Positions 1 to 11,395 of a DNA stretch of 64,000 bases are shown here, one piece after another; positions within the stretch are counted from its first letter, which is position 1, and the number at the start of each line of letters is the position of its first letter. Below the pieces are notes generated by a model, which saw only the letters and a program-made list of their open reading frames with translations, searched no databases and was not told where the DNA came from. The DNA lies in NCBI RefSeq assembly GCF_000003815.2, contig NC_049997.1:7186695-7250694 (forward strand). The letters are read 5' to 3'. Made by a program: the position numbers and the translations under genes. Source of the DNA: Branchiostoma floridae. Lineage: Eukaryota; Chordata; Leptocardii; Amphioxiformes; Branchiostomatidae.

Positions 1-1054
1 TTACTGTCTTATGCCACGGAGGAATCTGCTTGGAGATTATGTCACCCTCACAATGTGCGCTGTACATAAGCTATGTAATTTATGTACATGTATGACGATA
101 TCAACATGGCACCTGGAAAAGTAGAAAAAAGACAGGTGCAAAAAATACCATAGACCAATTTTTACACATACTACATGTACAGTGAAACCTGTCCAAGCAA
201 ACACCTGGCGCAGGCAGCCACATGCCGTCAGAGGACACATTGAAACAGTCCCGTCCATTTTTACATAGTTAAGACCCCCTCCCAAGCAACCACCTGTCTT
301 CCCCAACCAGCAACCACTTTTTTACAGTCCCAAAGGGGCATTCAACTTTCCTTCACCAACCAAAATTGATTGACAGCAGCTAGCTAGTACATATCTAGTA
401 GATATGAAGTAGATATCTATCAACAGCAATACAGTTCCAAACAAGGCTGTTAGGCAGCGAGATTCTTCTGTTTGGCAAACCCATCCCAAAAACAAAATGA
501 CAAAAAATAATCGTCATAATCCTTAGACTTATTCTTTTGGCAAATCCATGAATGGAAGGGTAAAGTCATACGTGAAAGTGAAACATAAATATGTGATGAC
601 TCAAATGGGGAAATGAAAGTGAAACCTACTTAGAGGTGAAACCTGTATTCCAAGAAAGAGGAAGTTTCTGAGCTCTCCACCAGGAAGACAACAAAATATT
701 TGAAATTGTAAAAATTTTACAAAAAAAAGTGTTAACTTCAGTAACGTATATAAAAAATATATCATACTAAAAAAAGTAGTTTAATATAGATGCAGTTACT
801 TGGTTCTTTACAGGCCTTGAAGCTTGATTCATAAACAAAACAAAAATGAAAGAAGTCCTGACAAAATTCTTGGGGGCTTTTCATGAGCTACCCTGTTTAC
901 AGATGAACAAACAAACACAGGTGAAAACATTGCGTTTTACTTCTGCCCAGACAACTCAACAATACCCAGGGGGAACAAGAACTTTTTCTCTTCCATTTCA
1001 ACTGTGCCCCGCCCCCATGTCGACTAAAAACTCGTAAAATCTGTTAACACCTAC
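1..1054. other. Presumed intron 1 of TYMP, no further exon seen
   Basis: This stretch lies downstream of the TYMP first exon on the minus strand and starts with that exon's donor (reverse complement of 1053-1054). I looked for the expected second exon, which should begin with a Gly-Ala-Met-Leu type sequence, and did not find it. The rest is AT-rich with no recognisable coding or repeat signal. The short ORFs on both strands here look like chance. Confidence 0.5.
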
Positions 1055-1382
1055 CGATCTGGCTGTCTTGAAACTCTTTCTCCACCACTCCTTTTACAAA
1101 GTACTGGATTTCTCCTGTAGTGAGAACTTGCCCGTCTCGTTTCTTCGCTATGACATCTGGAGCACGAAACTTTGACATGTCCACTTCTTCCCTCTGTCCC
1201 GAATCTGTAGCCATGTTCCGCTTGACTTTAAACGCAGCTCCCGTCGTTGTAACATCGAAGTTACTGGGACTATTGCACGTAGTCGCGAACTTTGTACGTT
1301 TAGCTGACCGAGACATGGTACTGGTCAAAGTCCGGGTGACCAATCTGGTAAACAACTGGCTAAACAGTGACATGTCGGCCAC
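1055..1382 (-). CDS. TYMP: Thymidine phosphorylase, first coding exon (partial gene)
   Basis: Thymidine phosphorylase cleaves thymidine and deoxyuridine with phosphate to give the base and 2-deoxyribose-1-phosphate, in pyrimidine salvage and catabolism. The exon encodes 109 residues plus one base. Residues about 72-109 carry the family's N-terminal helical motif: F-R-A-P-D-V-I, then A-K-K-R-D-G, then L-T-T-G-E-I-Q-Y-F-V and S-Q-I before Gly. In human TYMP the matching segment reads L-I-R-M-K-R-D-G and later A-Q-I-G-A-M-L. A GTAGGT donor follows the first base of the Gly codon (phase 1), just where the family continues with Gly-Ala-Met-Leu. The first 70 residues are Ser/Thr/Arg-rich and unlike the family core; they could be a targeting leader, or translation may start at Met57 or Met69. 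The remaining exons must lie off the left edge. Confidence 0.75.
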
Positions 1383-1697
1383 TTCCGCATTTCGCCTTTC
1401 ACAAACTTGTAGGGACTGTTCTTTGCTATGAATAACGGAATGCCTGCAAAATTTCCTACGTTAAAAGTTATGGAACGTAAAATAACTTTTCAAACAGTCT
1501 ATTTAAGTATATTGTCATGTATTTAATGATATTGTGTACTGTTTATGTGGATATCTTGCAAAACGGTTGGAAATATAGTACTCCAAGTTCAAAGGCAGTA
1601 AAATATTTAGTAAGAACGACTTATCCTTCCCATCATGCAGCATGGAAAATTAGGCCCCATTTTGAAAGGAAAAGGCACAAAATGTCGAGCTATAGGT
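1383..1697. other. TYMP 5' flank between gene and inverted arm
   Basis: About 315 bp separate the TYMP start from the left inverted arm. I see no TATA box and no clear coding content. The TYMP transcription start should fall here or inside the adjacent CpG-rich arm. Confidence 0.4.
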
Positions 1698-2044
1698 GCC
1701 TCCGTTTAACGGCGGCGCGCACACAATAAGCGCCACGCTACTATTGGTCAATCCCATCGGTGAGGATAGTTTCGTCGACGGCAGTACAGCAGTTCCGCCA
1801 TGCTGTTGGCTTACAATATCATAATTCAACATTTGAGCGCATAAAACACGGCCTTTTAGAGCATATTCATGCTATGTAAGCCTTTAAACAGATAGGTCCT
1901 TTTCTATATGATACTAAGAAACATACGTAATCGGAATTGACCCGAGTTTATGGTTCAAAACAGTAACTTTGTTACGCATATTTATCCCGGAAGCGACTGT
2001 CGCTTCCTTGCCCCTAGTTAGTCCCTCATTCATCGGTTAAATTT
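1698..2044 (+). repeat. Left arm of a large inverted repeat
   Basis: This 345-bp segment recurs in reverse complement at about 11986-12329. By eye the outer half is identical and the inner half differs at only a few positions. The outer end begins GCCTCCGTTTAACGGCGGCG and is CpG-rich, with a CCAAT-type box (TATTGGTC near 1743). It lies on the 5' side of the minus-strand TYMP gene and may act as its promoter. I found no convincing target-site duplication at the two outer ends. Confidence 0.85.
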
Positions 2045-4200
2045 TACGTATAACACACCATACAGGTAATATTTGCGTGGCTCTTAGCTCTGGGGACCAG
2101 GTAACACACCTTACAGGTAATATTTGCGTGGCTCTTAGCTCTCGGGACCAGGTAACACGCCGTACAGGTAATATTTGCGTGGCGCTTAGCTCTGGGGACC
2201 AGGTAACACACCCTACAGGTAATATTTGTGTGGCGCTTAGCTCTGGGGACCAGGTAACACACCGTACAGGTAATATTTGCGTGGCTCTTAGCTCTGGGGA
2301 CCAGGTAACACACCATACAGGGAATATTTGCGTGGCGCTTAGCTCTGGGGACCAGGTAACACACCCTACAGGTAATATTTACAGGTAATATTTGCGTGGC
2401 GCTTAGCTCTGGGGACCAGGTAACACACCGTACAGGTAATATTTGCGTGGCTCTTAGCTCTGAGGACCAGGTAACATACCTTACAGGTAATATTTGCGTG
2501 GCTCTTAGCTCTGGGGACCTGGTAACGCACCTTACAGGTTATATTTGTGTGGCTCTTAGCTCTGGGGACCAGGTAACACACCTTACAGGTAATATTTGCG
2601 TGGCTCTTAGCTCTCGGGACCAGGTAACACGCCGTACAGGTAATATTTGCGTGGCGCTTAGCTCTGGGGACCAGGTAACACACCCTACAGGTAATATTTG
2701 TGTGGCGCTTAGCTCTGGGGACCAGGTAACACACCGTACAGGTAATATTTGCGTGGCTCTTAGCTCTGGGGACCAGGTAACACACCATACAGGGAATATT
2801 TGCGTGGCGCTTAGCTCTGGGGACCAGGTAACACACCCTACAGGTAATATTTGCGTGGCGCTTAGCTCTGGGGACCAGGTAACAAACCGTACAGGTAATA
2901 TTTGCGTGGCTCTTAGCTCTGGGGACCAGGTAACACACCGTACAGGTAATATTTGCGTGGCGCTTAGCTCTGGGGATCCACGGTACAGGCTACACCGTAC
3001 AGGTAATATTTGCGTGGCGCTTAGCTCTGGGGACCAGGTAACACACCGTACAGGTAATATTTGCGTGGCTCTTAGCTCTGGGGACCAGGTAACACACCCT
3101 ACAGGCAATATTTGCGTGGCGCTTAGCTCTGGGGACCAGGTAACACACCCTACAGGTAATATGTGCGTGGCGCTTAGCTCTGGGGACCAGGTAACACACC
3201 CTACAGGCAATATTTGCGTGGCGCTTAGCTCTGGGGACCAGGTAACACACCCTACAGGCAATATTTGCGTGGCGCTTAGCTCTGGGGACCAGGTAACACA
3301 CCCTACAGGCAATATTTGCGTGGCGCTTAGCTCTGGGGACCAGGTAACACACCATACAGGTAATATTTGCGTGGCGCTTAGCTCTGGGGACCAGGTAACA
3401 CACCCTACATGTAATATTTGCGTGGCGCGTAGCTCTGGGGACCAGGTAACACACCCTACAGGCAATATTTGCGTGGCGCGTAGCTCTGGGGACCAGGTAA
3501 CACACCCTACAGGTAATATTTGCGTGGCTCTTAGCTCTGGGGACCAGGTAACACACCGTACAGGTAATATTTGCGTGGCGCTTAGCTCTGGGGACCAGGT
3601 AACACACCGTACAGGTAATATTTGCGTGGCGCTTAGCTCTGGGGACCAGGTAACACACCCTACAGGCAATATTTGCGTGGCGCGTAGCTCTGGGGACCAG
3701 GTAACACACCCTACAGGTAATATTTGCGTGGCTCTTAGCTCTGGGGACCAGGTAACACACCGTACAGGTATTATTTGCGTGGCGCTTAGGTCTGGGGACC
3801 AGGTAACACACCCTACAGGTAATATTTGCGTGGCGCTTAGCTCTGGGGACCAGGTAACACACCCTACAGGTAATATTTGCGTGGCTCTTAGCTCTGGGGA
3901 CCAGGTAACACACCGTACAGGTAATATTTGTGTGGCGCTTAGCTCTGGGGACCAGGTAACACACCGTACAGGTAATATTTGCGTGGCTCTTATCTCTGGG
4001 GACCAGGTAACACACCCTACAGGTAATATTTGCGTGGCTCTTAGCTCTGGGGACCAGGTAACACACCCTACAGGTAATATTTGCGTGGCTCTTAGCTCTG
4101 GGGACCAGGTAACACACCGTACAGGTAATATTTGTGTGGCGCTTAGCTCTGGGGACCAGGTAACACACCATACAAGTAATATTGCGTGGCGCTTAGCTCG
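2045..4200. repeat. 51-bp minisatellite, left arm (about 42 copies)
   Basis: The unit is 51 bp and contains GGTAATATTTGCGTGGCGCT then TAGCTCTGGGGACCAGGTAA. Because 51 is divisible by three and the unit lacks stops in several frames, long artificial ORFs appear on both strands; none should be read as genes. Copies differ at a few positions and show higher-order structure: a block of variant units near 2077-2370 recurs about 470 bp downstream. Two junctions break the period (near 2380 and 2985). The array runs into the assembly gap, so its true length is unknown. Confidence 0.95.
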
Positions 4201-4210
4201 AGAGCAGAGG

Positions 4211-4310
4211 NNNNNNNNNNNNNNNNNNNNNNNNNNNNNNNNNNNNNNNNNNNNNNNNNNNNNNNNNNNNNNNNNNNNNNNNNNNNNNNNNNNNNNNNNN
4301 NNNNNNNNNN
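4211..4310. other. Assembly gap (100 N)
   Basis: Exactly 100 N, the usual placeholder for a gap of unknown size, directly after the minisatellite. Order and orientation across the gap rest on scaffolding evidence I cannot see. Confidence 0.99.
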
Positions 4311-4379
4311 ATTAAGTTATTTTATGCATGTTTACTATATTTTCTGTATGTTTCATGTTTCAATTAGCCCTCGGGCAAG

Positions 4380-4446
4380 AACTTGCAAATAACTTTCATC
4401 ATTATTTCTGGGTGAGGCCAAGGACTTATTGATCACTCCTCGTACA
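4380..4446 (-). mobile_element. Mariner-type MITE end, remnant
   Basis: The segment ends GAGGCCAAGGACTTATTGAT followed by CACTCCTCGTA. It matches, with a few differences, the terminal inverted repeat of the complete element at 16318-16859. Only this end is present; the other may be lost or in the gap. The next bases (4480-4500, GCAGTTGCACGTACG) recur near 31310-31325, so a further repeat family adjoins it. Confidence 0.6.
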
Positions 4447-6714
4447 GATCCCAAAGGATCGCCCACGTTTTGTACGTAGACAGCACGCAGTTGCACGTAC
4501 GACGAAGCGATATCCACCCCAAGTGTAGTAGTAGTATCCAGCATAATGTGGAGGTGTATGAATAAAGTGTACGCGTTTATGTGTGTGGATTATGTACCCA
4601 AAATAATAGGGCTTAGTAGGCACTCTGTTTTGGAAACCAGCGGAGGTGGGTTTGTGTTTGAGACCACTGATTACAAAGTTACCCAGTAACAAGTAACACG
4701 ATAATGATCCATGATTTCAGCATAGCAATTGGCACAGCGACTTTGCAAGCATTTATAAATATTTCAGCCAAATTTGAAAGAAATCCGATTCTCATAACAT
4801 TAATGAGGCAGATGAAGTTCTAAACGTTCACGTCCGGATCACGGAACTCGCGTTCCAACCCCCATTTGCCGAATAGTCCTATCAAACGAGGTTTTCCTAT
4901 CAAACGAGTGCGAGTGGTATTTTTCACTTAATACTTTGGCAACGGTTGGCTAATATACTGAGCTATCTGTGTTGCTAGAAATGTTACTCTTTCGTTATTT
5001 TGCAATTGTTTAAAGATACCGAGTCCATTTATCCGTCGAAGTCGTCAGTTTTTGTGATCTCACAAAAGTCCAAAGTCCGGAAAGTCCGACATTACAAAAT
5101 GATGTCGGGTTAGGGATTTCCAACCTGAAATAGGCACAAATTTTTATATAACTCTGCTAAGGGTATTTCGGCGATATCAGCACTTTCCTTTGTGAGTGGT
5201 TACACTCGGTATACCCGTGAGTTGTGCTACAAAGTCCACTTTGGACTTTTATTTTCCAAACGTCAACAGCTCAAAACTCAATAACCAATCAAAATGATTA
5301 AATGAGAATTCATACAGCGACTAAGTAGGTTTTCATGTATATGCCGACCAAATTTGGTAGAAATCTGTCGTTCCCTAAGAGAGGTATGAAAACCACTGAC
5401 GTGTCGGCAAAAACGTGAGAGTGCACTCCGACCGCTATGTTCCACTTAGGCAATTTTAGTCCGATTTGAACCCCGCATGACGGGAGTGCGATTTACTTCA
5501 TGAAACGAGGAAAAATCGGTGTCTGTCAATGAAATTTTCACCACGGTAGGCTAATATACTGATCTATATGTACTTTAAGCGGTTTTGCTCTGTCGTCTAT
5601 CTAATTGCAGATATAGGCGATTCATCTTTCTTCATTATCCAGCTCATGCGATATCTGTACAGCAGGTGGCGCTTATCGGTGTCATTTGTCGACGTTTAAA
5701 AACCCACTATTCATGAATTGTTATCTGCACAATTGGCAAAAATACGTATCTTGATATTCCATTTGTCAGATAGCCTTCATAGTGCGCATTGATGAATACA
5801 CATACAAGTTATATATAATGGCGACATTCTATATCCTGGCGGAACTACAGGATTTGCCCTGCCGCGGTGTGTCATTGTATTTTGACGAGTTCTAAAACCG
5901 CCTGTTAACGTTCAATGATGATGATCGTGATCAGCAGAACGAGTGCCAAATTTAATCGTGATATTCCATTTGGTCAAGTCTTTCGTTTCCACTTCCTTCC
6001 TGGGCGCTTGCTGTCGATGTGCTTGGAGATACTTTATATCAATAAGTAAATATTACCCCCAATTAAATTCATCTATGTAACAATAATGATAATATACATC
6101 GATATGCCAGCCAAACTTGAGAGAAACCGTTTTTGTTTTGTAGAAGAGACATAAACGACACTTAATAGTAATTTTCCTTCAAAAGATTCAGTGTCCCGCA
6201 CAAGTATTTTTCGAAAGACCACTATTTATTCATGGTGGCTTGACTGCAGCGAAATAAAGCTTTACAAGAGATGCAATAAGAGCCACACACAACATACCCT
6301 TTTAGTGACATCACTGGCCTTTCAGTGATATCACTGGTTCCTTTTTATGTGGTACCTCTCATATTTGTAGAAATTTCAACATTTACTGTAAAGTTGCGAG
6401 AAATAGGTGATCATAGATGCCAAGTCTCCAAAACTTTAACTGAGAGTTACTTGGAAACGAATGTTTCATGTCGAATTGGGATTTCAAAGAGAGGCTACAT
6501 AAGTCCACATGAATATGTGTGATAAATATGAAGAAAAAAAAAACAAGGTGAAAAACAAACATGTTAAAGTTGCGCGCTCGCCGCGTGGCCGCATCGTGAC
6601 ATCCATGTTTCGCATGGGTAAATCAAGGTCAATTTGAAGCGCATCACGCACAATTGCATTTTTCTTTTAATTTGAAAGTTCATCTGCGTTGGTAGTTCAG
6701 TCATTATTGAACTA
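4447..6714. other. Non-coding interior with diverged tandem copies
   Basis: No gene seen. A degenerate unit recurs near 4740-4800, 5315-5375 and 6080-6135, each with a version of CCAAATTTGAAAGAAATCCG. A second shared motif (GGCTAATATACTGA) occurs near 4949 and 5549. This suggests an old array with units of roughly 575-765 bp. ORFs in this region are short and look random. Confidence 0.4.
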
Positions 6715-7115
6715 TTCTAACTGTAATATCCAACACAAAAATTGGCCTCATCCAAATTTTCGACTGAACAGCACCAGTCTTTGTCAAGAGATGAACAATC
6801 CACTGCTGTCGTGACGTCATCTTTAGCAAATACTGAATAGAACGCGTGACTCAGCAAGCTCAGATCATAGGTTGCAGGAAGGCTATGTCTCTGTTTTAAA
6901 TAGGGATGGTTGTAAAGCTCTGATGTAGATGGCTTTTTTGATCCCTCTAGCAAAATAGTCAGGCTCTATGTCCAAGATTTTAACTTTGTCCTTTGAGACC
7001 GAATGACCAGGCGATTCTATATGAATATGTTGGGAAACTTCTGAGGTTGTTGAACTTGGGGGTCTGTGCTCAAGGACCCTGGTCTTGAGTGATCGCTCAG
7101 ATTTGCTCTTCTGAG
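6715..7115 (-). pseudogene. Penelope-like element, GIY-YIG endonuclease remnant
   Basis: Read on the minus strand, the sequence gives segments typical of the C-terminal GIY-YIG endonuclease of Penelope-like retroelements: S-L-K-T-R-V-L-E-H-R, then Q-H-I-H-I-E-S-P-G-H-S-V, then K-I-L-D-I-E-P-D-Y-F, then K-K-A-I-Y-I-R-A-L-Q-P-S-L. The frame breaks just after this last block, and a later segment (Y-L-K-Q-R-H-S-L-P-A) sits in another frame. Downstream, AAGACTGGTGCTGTTCAGTC then GAAAATTT is a motif found again in a palindrome near 48.4 kb. No reverse-transcriptase domain is present, so this is a dead fragment. Its upstream end is fused to the 146-bp array. Confidence 0.75.
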
Positions 7116-8965
7116 GCAAAAAGAGCATTTTTTTGCAGAAAAAAAGATATCGCGAAACGATATCCAATTTTGTTCAACCAACTTTAGTGGGTGTGGAATG
7201 ATTTTTTGACATCAAATATGCAATTTTTTGGTAAAAAAAATCTCAATTTGCTCGTCTTTGGCAAAAAGAGCATTTTTTCGCATAAAATGATATCGCGAAA
7301 CAATGTCCGATTTTGTTCAAACCAACTTTATTGGGTGCGGAATAATTTTTCACATCCAATATGCAACTTTTGGGTCAAAAAATCTCAATTTGCTCTTCTG
7401 AGGCAAAAAGGGCATTTTTTCGCATAAAAAAATGATATCGCGAAACAATGTCCGATTTTGTTCAAACCAACTTTATTGGGTGCAGAATAATTTTTTGACA
7501 TCCAATATGCATTTTTTTGGTCAAAAAATCTCAATTTGCTCTTCTGAGGCAAAAAGAGCATTTTTTCGCATAAAAAAATGATATCGCGAAACAATGTCCG
7601 ATTTTGTTCAAACCAACTTTATTGGGTGCGGAATAATTTTTTCACATCAAATATGCAACTTTTTGGTCAAAAAATCTCAATTTGCTCTTCTGAGGCAAAA
7701 AGGGCATTTTTTCGCATAAAAAAATGATATCGCGAAACAATGTCCGATTTTGTCCAAACCAACTTTATTGGGTGCAGAATAATTTTTTGACATCCAATAT
7801 GCATTTTTTTGGTCAAAAAATCTCAATTTGCTCTTCTGAGGCAAAAAGAGCATTTTTTCGCATAAAAAAATGATATCGCGAAACAATGTCCGATTTTGTT
7901 CAAACCAACTTTATTGGGTGCGGAATAATTTTTTCACATCAAATATGCAACTTTTTGGTCAAAAAATCTCAATTTGCTCTTCTGAGGCAAAAAGAGCATT
8001 TTTTCGCATAAAAAAATGATATCGCGAAACAATGTCCGATTTTGTTCAAACCAACTTTATTGGGTGCGGAATAATTTTTTCACATCAAATATGCAACTTT
8101 TTGGTCAAAAAATCTCAATTTGCTCTTCTGAGGCAAAAAGGGCATTTTTTCGCATAAAAAAATGATATCGCGAAACAATGTCCGATTTTGTTCAAACCAA
8201 CTTTATTGGGTGTGGAATAATTTTTTGACATCCAATATGCATTTTTTTGGTCAAAAAATCTTAATTTGCTCTTCTGAGGCAAAAAGAGCATTTTTTCGCA
8301 TAAAAAAATGATATCGCGAAACAATGTTCGATTTTGTTCAAACCAACTTTATTGGGTGCGGAATAATTTTTTCACATCAAATATGCAACTTTTTGGTCAC
8401 AAAATCTCAATTTGCTCTTCTGAGGCAAAAAGAGCATTTTTTCGCATAAAAAAATGATATCGCGAAACAATGTCCGATTTTGTTCAAACCAACTTTATTG
8501 GGTGCGGAATAATTTTTTCACATCAAATATGCAACTTTTTGGTCAAAAAATCTCAATTTGCTCTTCTGAGGCAAAAAGGGCATTTTTTCGCATAAAAAAA
8601 TGATATCGCGAAACAATGTCCGATTTTGTTCAAACCAACTTTATTGGGTGTGGAATAATTTTTTGACATCCAATATGCATTTTTTTGGTCAAAAAATCTT
8701 AATTTGCTCTTCTGAGGCAAAAAGAGGCATTTTTTCGCATAAAAAAATGATATCGCGAAACAATGTTCGATTTTGTTCAAACCAACTTTATTGGGCGCGG
8801 AATAATTTTTTGACATCAAATATGCAATTTTTTGGTCAAAAAATCTCAATTTGCCCTTCTGAGGCAAAAAGTGCATTTTTTCGCACAAAAAATTGATATC
8901 GCGAAACAATGTCCGATTTTGTTCAAACCAACTTTATTAGGTGCGGAATAATTTTTTTTTACATC
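7105..8965. repeat. 146-bp tandem array (about 12-13 copies)
   Basis: The unit contains CTCAATTTGCTCTTCTGAGG, then CATTTTTTCGCATAAAA, then GATATCGCGAAACAATGTCC and CCAACTTTATTGGGTGCGG. Successive copies start at 7384, 7530 and 7676, giving a period of 146 bp, with few differences between units. ORFs repeated on the minus strand are by-products of the repeat. The left edge passes directly into the Penelope-like remnant and the right end is interrupted by a MITE. Confidence 0.95.
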
Positions 8966-9010
8966 AAATATGCAACAATTTGGTCAAAAAATCTTAATTT
9001 GCCCTTCTGA

Positions 9011-9371
9011 GGCCACACCATCTTAATTTCTTGGTTCACGGATTTTTTCTTAAAAAATATGGAGCGAGAGGGCGAAATAAAAATAAAAATTGTAAAATGG
9101 TTGGGGTAAAGGTAAGGGCTAATCCAAAACATAAAGAATAAAAAGTTTTCAGCTTGAAAAAAGTACAAAAGACTATTACTGTACAGTAACAGCACCTGTT
9201 TGTTATAAATTACAAAAGTAGTGTCAGTTTTTATGTTTGCTACACTAGAAAGTTGGTGAATGGTTTCATTAATGGTGAAAATTTGCTGAGTGGTAATTTT
9301 TATTTTTATCTTTTTTCCCAAAAAATAGGAGCGAGCGAATCCGTGAACCAAGAAATTAAATTGGTGTGGCC
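9011..9371. mobile_element. PIF/Harbinger-like MITE, copy 1
   Basis: Terminal inverted repeats of roughly 40 bp: the left end starts GGCCACACCATCTTAATTTC then TTGGTTCACGGATT, and the right end is its near reverse complement. TGA occurs at 9008-9010 and again at 9372-9374. Removing the element and one TGA restores the 146-bp unit (CTTCTGA joined to GGCAAAAAG), so this is a clean insertion. A 3-bp duplication and GGCC-type ends fit PIF/Harbinger. There is no transposase. Confidence 0.85.
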
Positions 9372-9468
9372 TGAGGCAAAAAGAGCATTTTTTCGCATAA
9401 AAAAATGCTTTCGCGAAACGATGTCTGATTTTCTTCAAACTAACTTTATTGGGTGCGGAATAATTTTT
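9372..9468. repeat. 146-bp array, fragment beyond the MITE
   Basis: This continues the array after the MITE insertion (GGCAAAAAGAGCATTTTTTC through ACTTTATTGGGTGCGGAAT) and then ends in unrelated AT-rich sequence. It fixes the right boundary of the array. Confidence 0.85.
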
Positions 9469-9469
9469 T

Positions 9470-10977
9470 AGACGAGACGCTGAAATCTTGATTACTAACC
9501 TTGCTTTTTTGTGTAATATATTAAAGCCTCATATGTTCACCCAACACTTTTTGCAAAATTTTATTTTCCTTTTTTTTTCGACCGCCCACCCCAATATTTT
9601 TCTGAAAAAATCCGAGAAGCATCAAATAAAATTACTTTACACAAAAGAAACTTGAAGCAATAGTCTAATGAATCGGTATAGGTTCACATTTTAATAAGAA
9701 CTTCATTGTGCACCAGTAGGTAATGTAAACATACTTAATTCACTATCTCCTTCGCTCTGTGACACAATTTGCACAAAAGTACATGTATATAATATAAAAA
9801 ACTTTGGGAGACAAAAGACATTTCGTATCATCTTCTAAGTTCTTTGCAAAAACTTTCGTGTTTTTTTTTTACAAAAACATCATGTAAGAATTGAGCTATT
9901 CAAACTAAATATTGTCACCAAATACCATAACAATGTTGTCATGTTCACTGTTGGAAAATATTAACACCTCTCAACATCAAAGAACCTACTCATTACATGA
10001 TACGTTGGACCCTTCCTTTTCCACTGCTAACAGAAAAGAAGTCAACCTGAACATATTTACATGTACACTTTGGATATTATCATTTCACATAACAGTAGCC
10101 AAATGTCTCACATTGTCATTGTCATGTGCAACAAATTACAAACATACAGAGTACGACCTAGGCTAGGAGAATTGTGCACAAAATAATAAACATATAACAT
10201 GACATAGAAAATCCATCACAAATCTCCAGATACTTCACACAAAATCAATGTCTAAAAACTAAAAGGTGCACATTACAGACTCCTGTGCAGCCAAGAAGTT
10301 GTAAAAATTGTGATCTAAATAAGAATGAAGATGGATGTCATATTGTTGCAGACGGTATTATACAACAAAGATAAATAGCCTCAATTGCATACAATATATG
10401 TTCCATATCTTCTAATATCAACATAGCACAGGAAAAATTATGTTACTTTAAATACGCAATTAGACAAACAATGTAATATAAGCTCCATCTTTTCCATACA
10501 TTCATACCTGCAAGAAGCGAGAAGTGGAACCTATCCTTGACTTTGTTCCAAGATCTTAGTTCGTGTATCTTTTGTTAAGAATATGTTTTCTGTGTCCTTG
10601 TTACCTCATAAGCAAATGCAACTCAGTTCGCCTGGTTGACTCAAGTCTACATCAGTGTGGGTCTGTGGCAAGCCTTCCCTGATGACTCTTCATTTTCTTA
10701 GTGACAATCTCCATCTGAAACAATGTACAAAAATTCTAATCACTCAGGCAAGACAAGATATAGAACATGTATTGGCCATCAATCTTGTTCCAGTGGTCTG
10801 ACCAGTGGGTCTGTGCTGCTAGAGAAATGTAAAATAGCTTACTCTCCTTAGATTTAATAAGAAGCATCTGGCTACAGAACGTGCCTCCAGCTAAACATGT
10901 ACAGTGAAAACAAGCAACAAAACAATTATTTGAATGTACAAATGTACTGTGAATGCAGAATTGTGTTCCCTCTTACC
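9470..10977. other. AT-rich interior, no feature seen
   Basis: About 1.5 kb with homopolymer runs and only short ORFs. I see no coding signature, splice-consistent exons or clear repeats in it. Confidence 0.4.
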
Positions 10978-11061
10978 CAGAGCTAGAAGCCACAAAGATA
11001 TTACCTGTAAGGTGCCTTATCTAGTCCCTAGAGTTAATAGACACAAAAATATTACATGTAA
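10978..11061 (-). repeat. Degenerate inner end of the right minisatellite
   Basis: About one and a half diverged copies of the 51-bp unit in reverse orientation (CAGAGCTAGAAGCCACAAAG, TATTACCTGTAAGGTG). A MITE inserted at 11062 separates them from the main right-arm array. Confidence 0.75.
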
Positions 11062-11392
11062 GGCCACACCAATTTAATTTCGTGGTTCACGGAGTTTTTC
11101 ATAAAAATATGGAGCGAGAGGGCGAAATAAAAATTTAAAAAAAAAAATTGTAAAATGGTTGGGGTAAAGGTAACGGCTAATCCAAAAAAGTACAAAAACA
11201 CTTATTGTACAGTAACAGCACCTGTATCCACACTTTAAGGAGCTTATAATATAAAGGCCAATTTGCTACACCAGAAAGCTGGTGAATGGTTTCATTAATG
11301 GTGAAAATTTGCTGAGTGGTAATTTTTTATTTTATTTCCCAAAACATAGGAGCGAGCGAATCCGTGAACCAAGAAATTAAATTGGTGTGGCC
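11062..11392. mobile_element. PIF/Harbinger-like MITE, copy 2
   Basis: Same family as the element at 9011-9371: it starts GGCCACACCAATTTAATTTC and ends with the reverse complement. TAA flanks it on both sides (11059-11061 and 11393-11395), a canonical TWA target duplication. It sits in the right-arm minisatellite. The interior shares a GGAGCGAGAGGGCGAAAT block with copy 1. Confidence 0.9.
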
Positions 11393-11395
11393 TAA

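Noticed and set aside
2045-4200. CRISPR-like appearance (regular repeats)
   Set aside because: There are no unique spacers; whole 51-bp units are repeated. The genome is eukaryotic.
2044-4315. Long ORFs (up to 639 codons) on both strands
   Set aside because: The 51-bp unit is a multiple of three and free of stops in several frames, so every strand looks open. This is a satellite, and one ORF even runs into the N gap.
7385-8909. Recurring 69-118 aa minus-strand ORFs
   Set aside because: They are the same peptide from successive 146-bp satellite units, with no domain.
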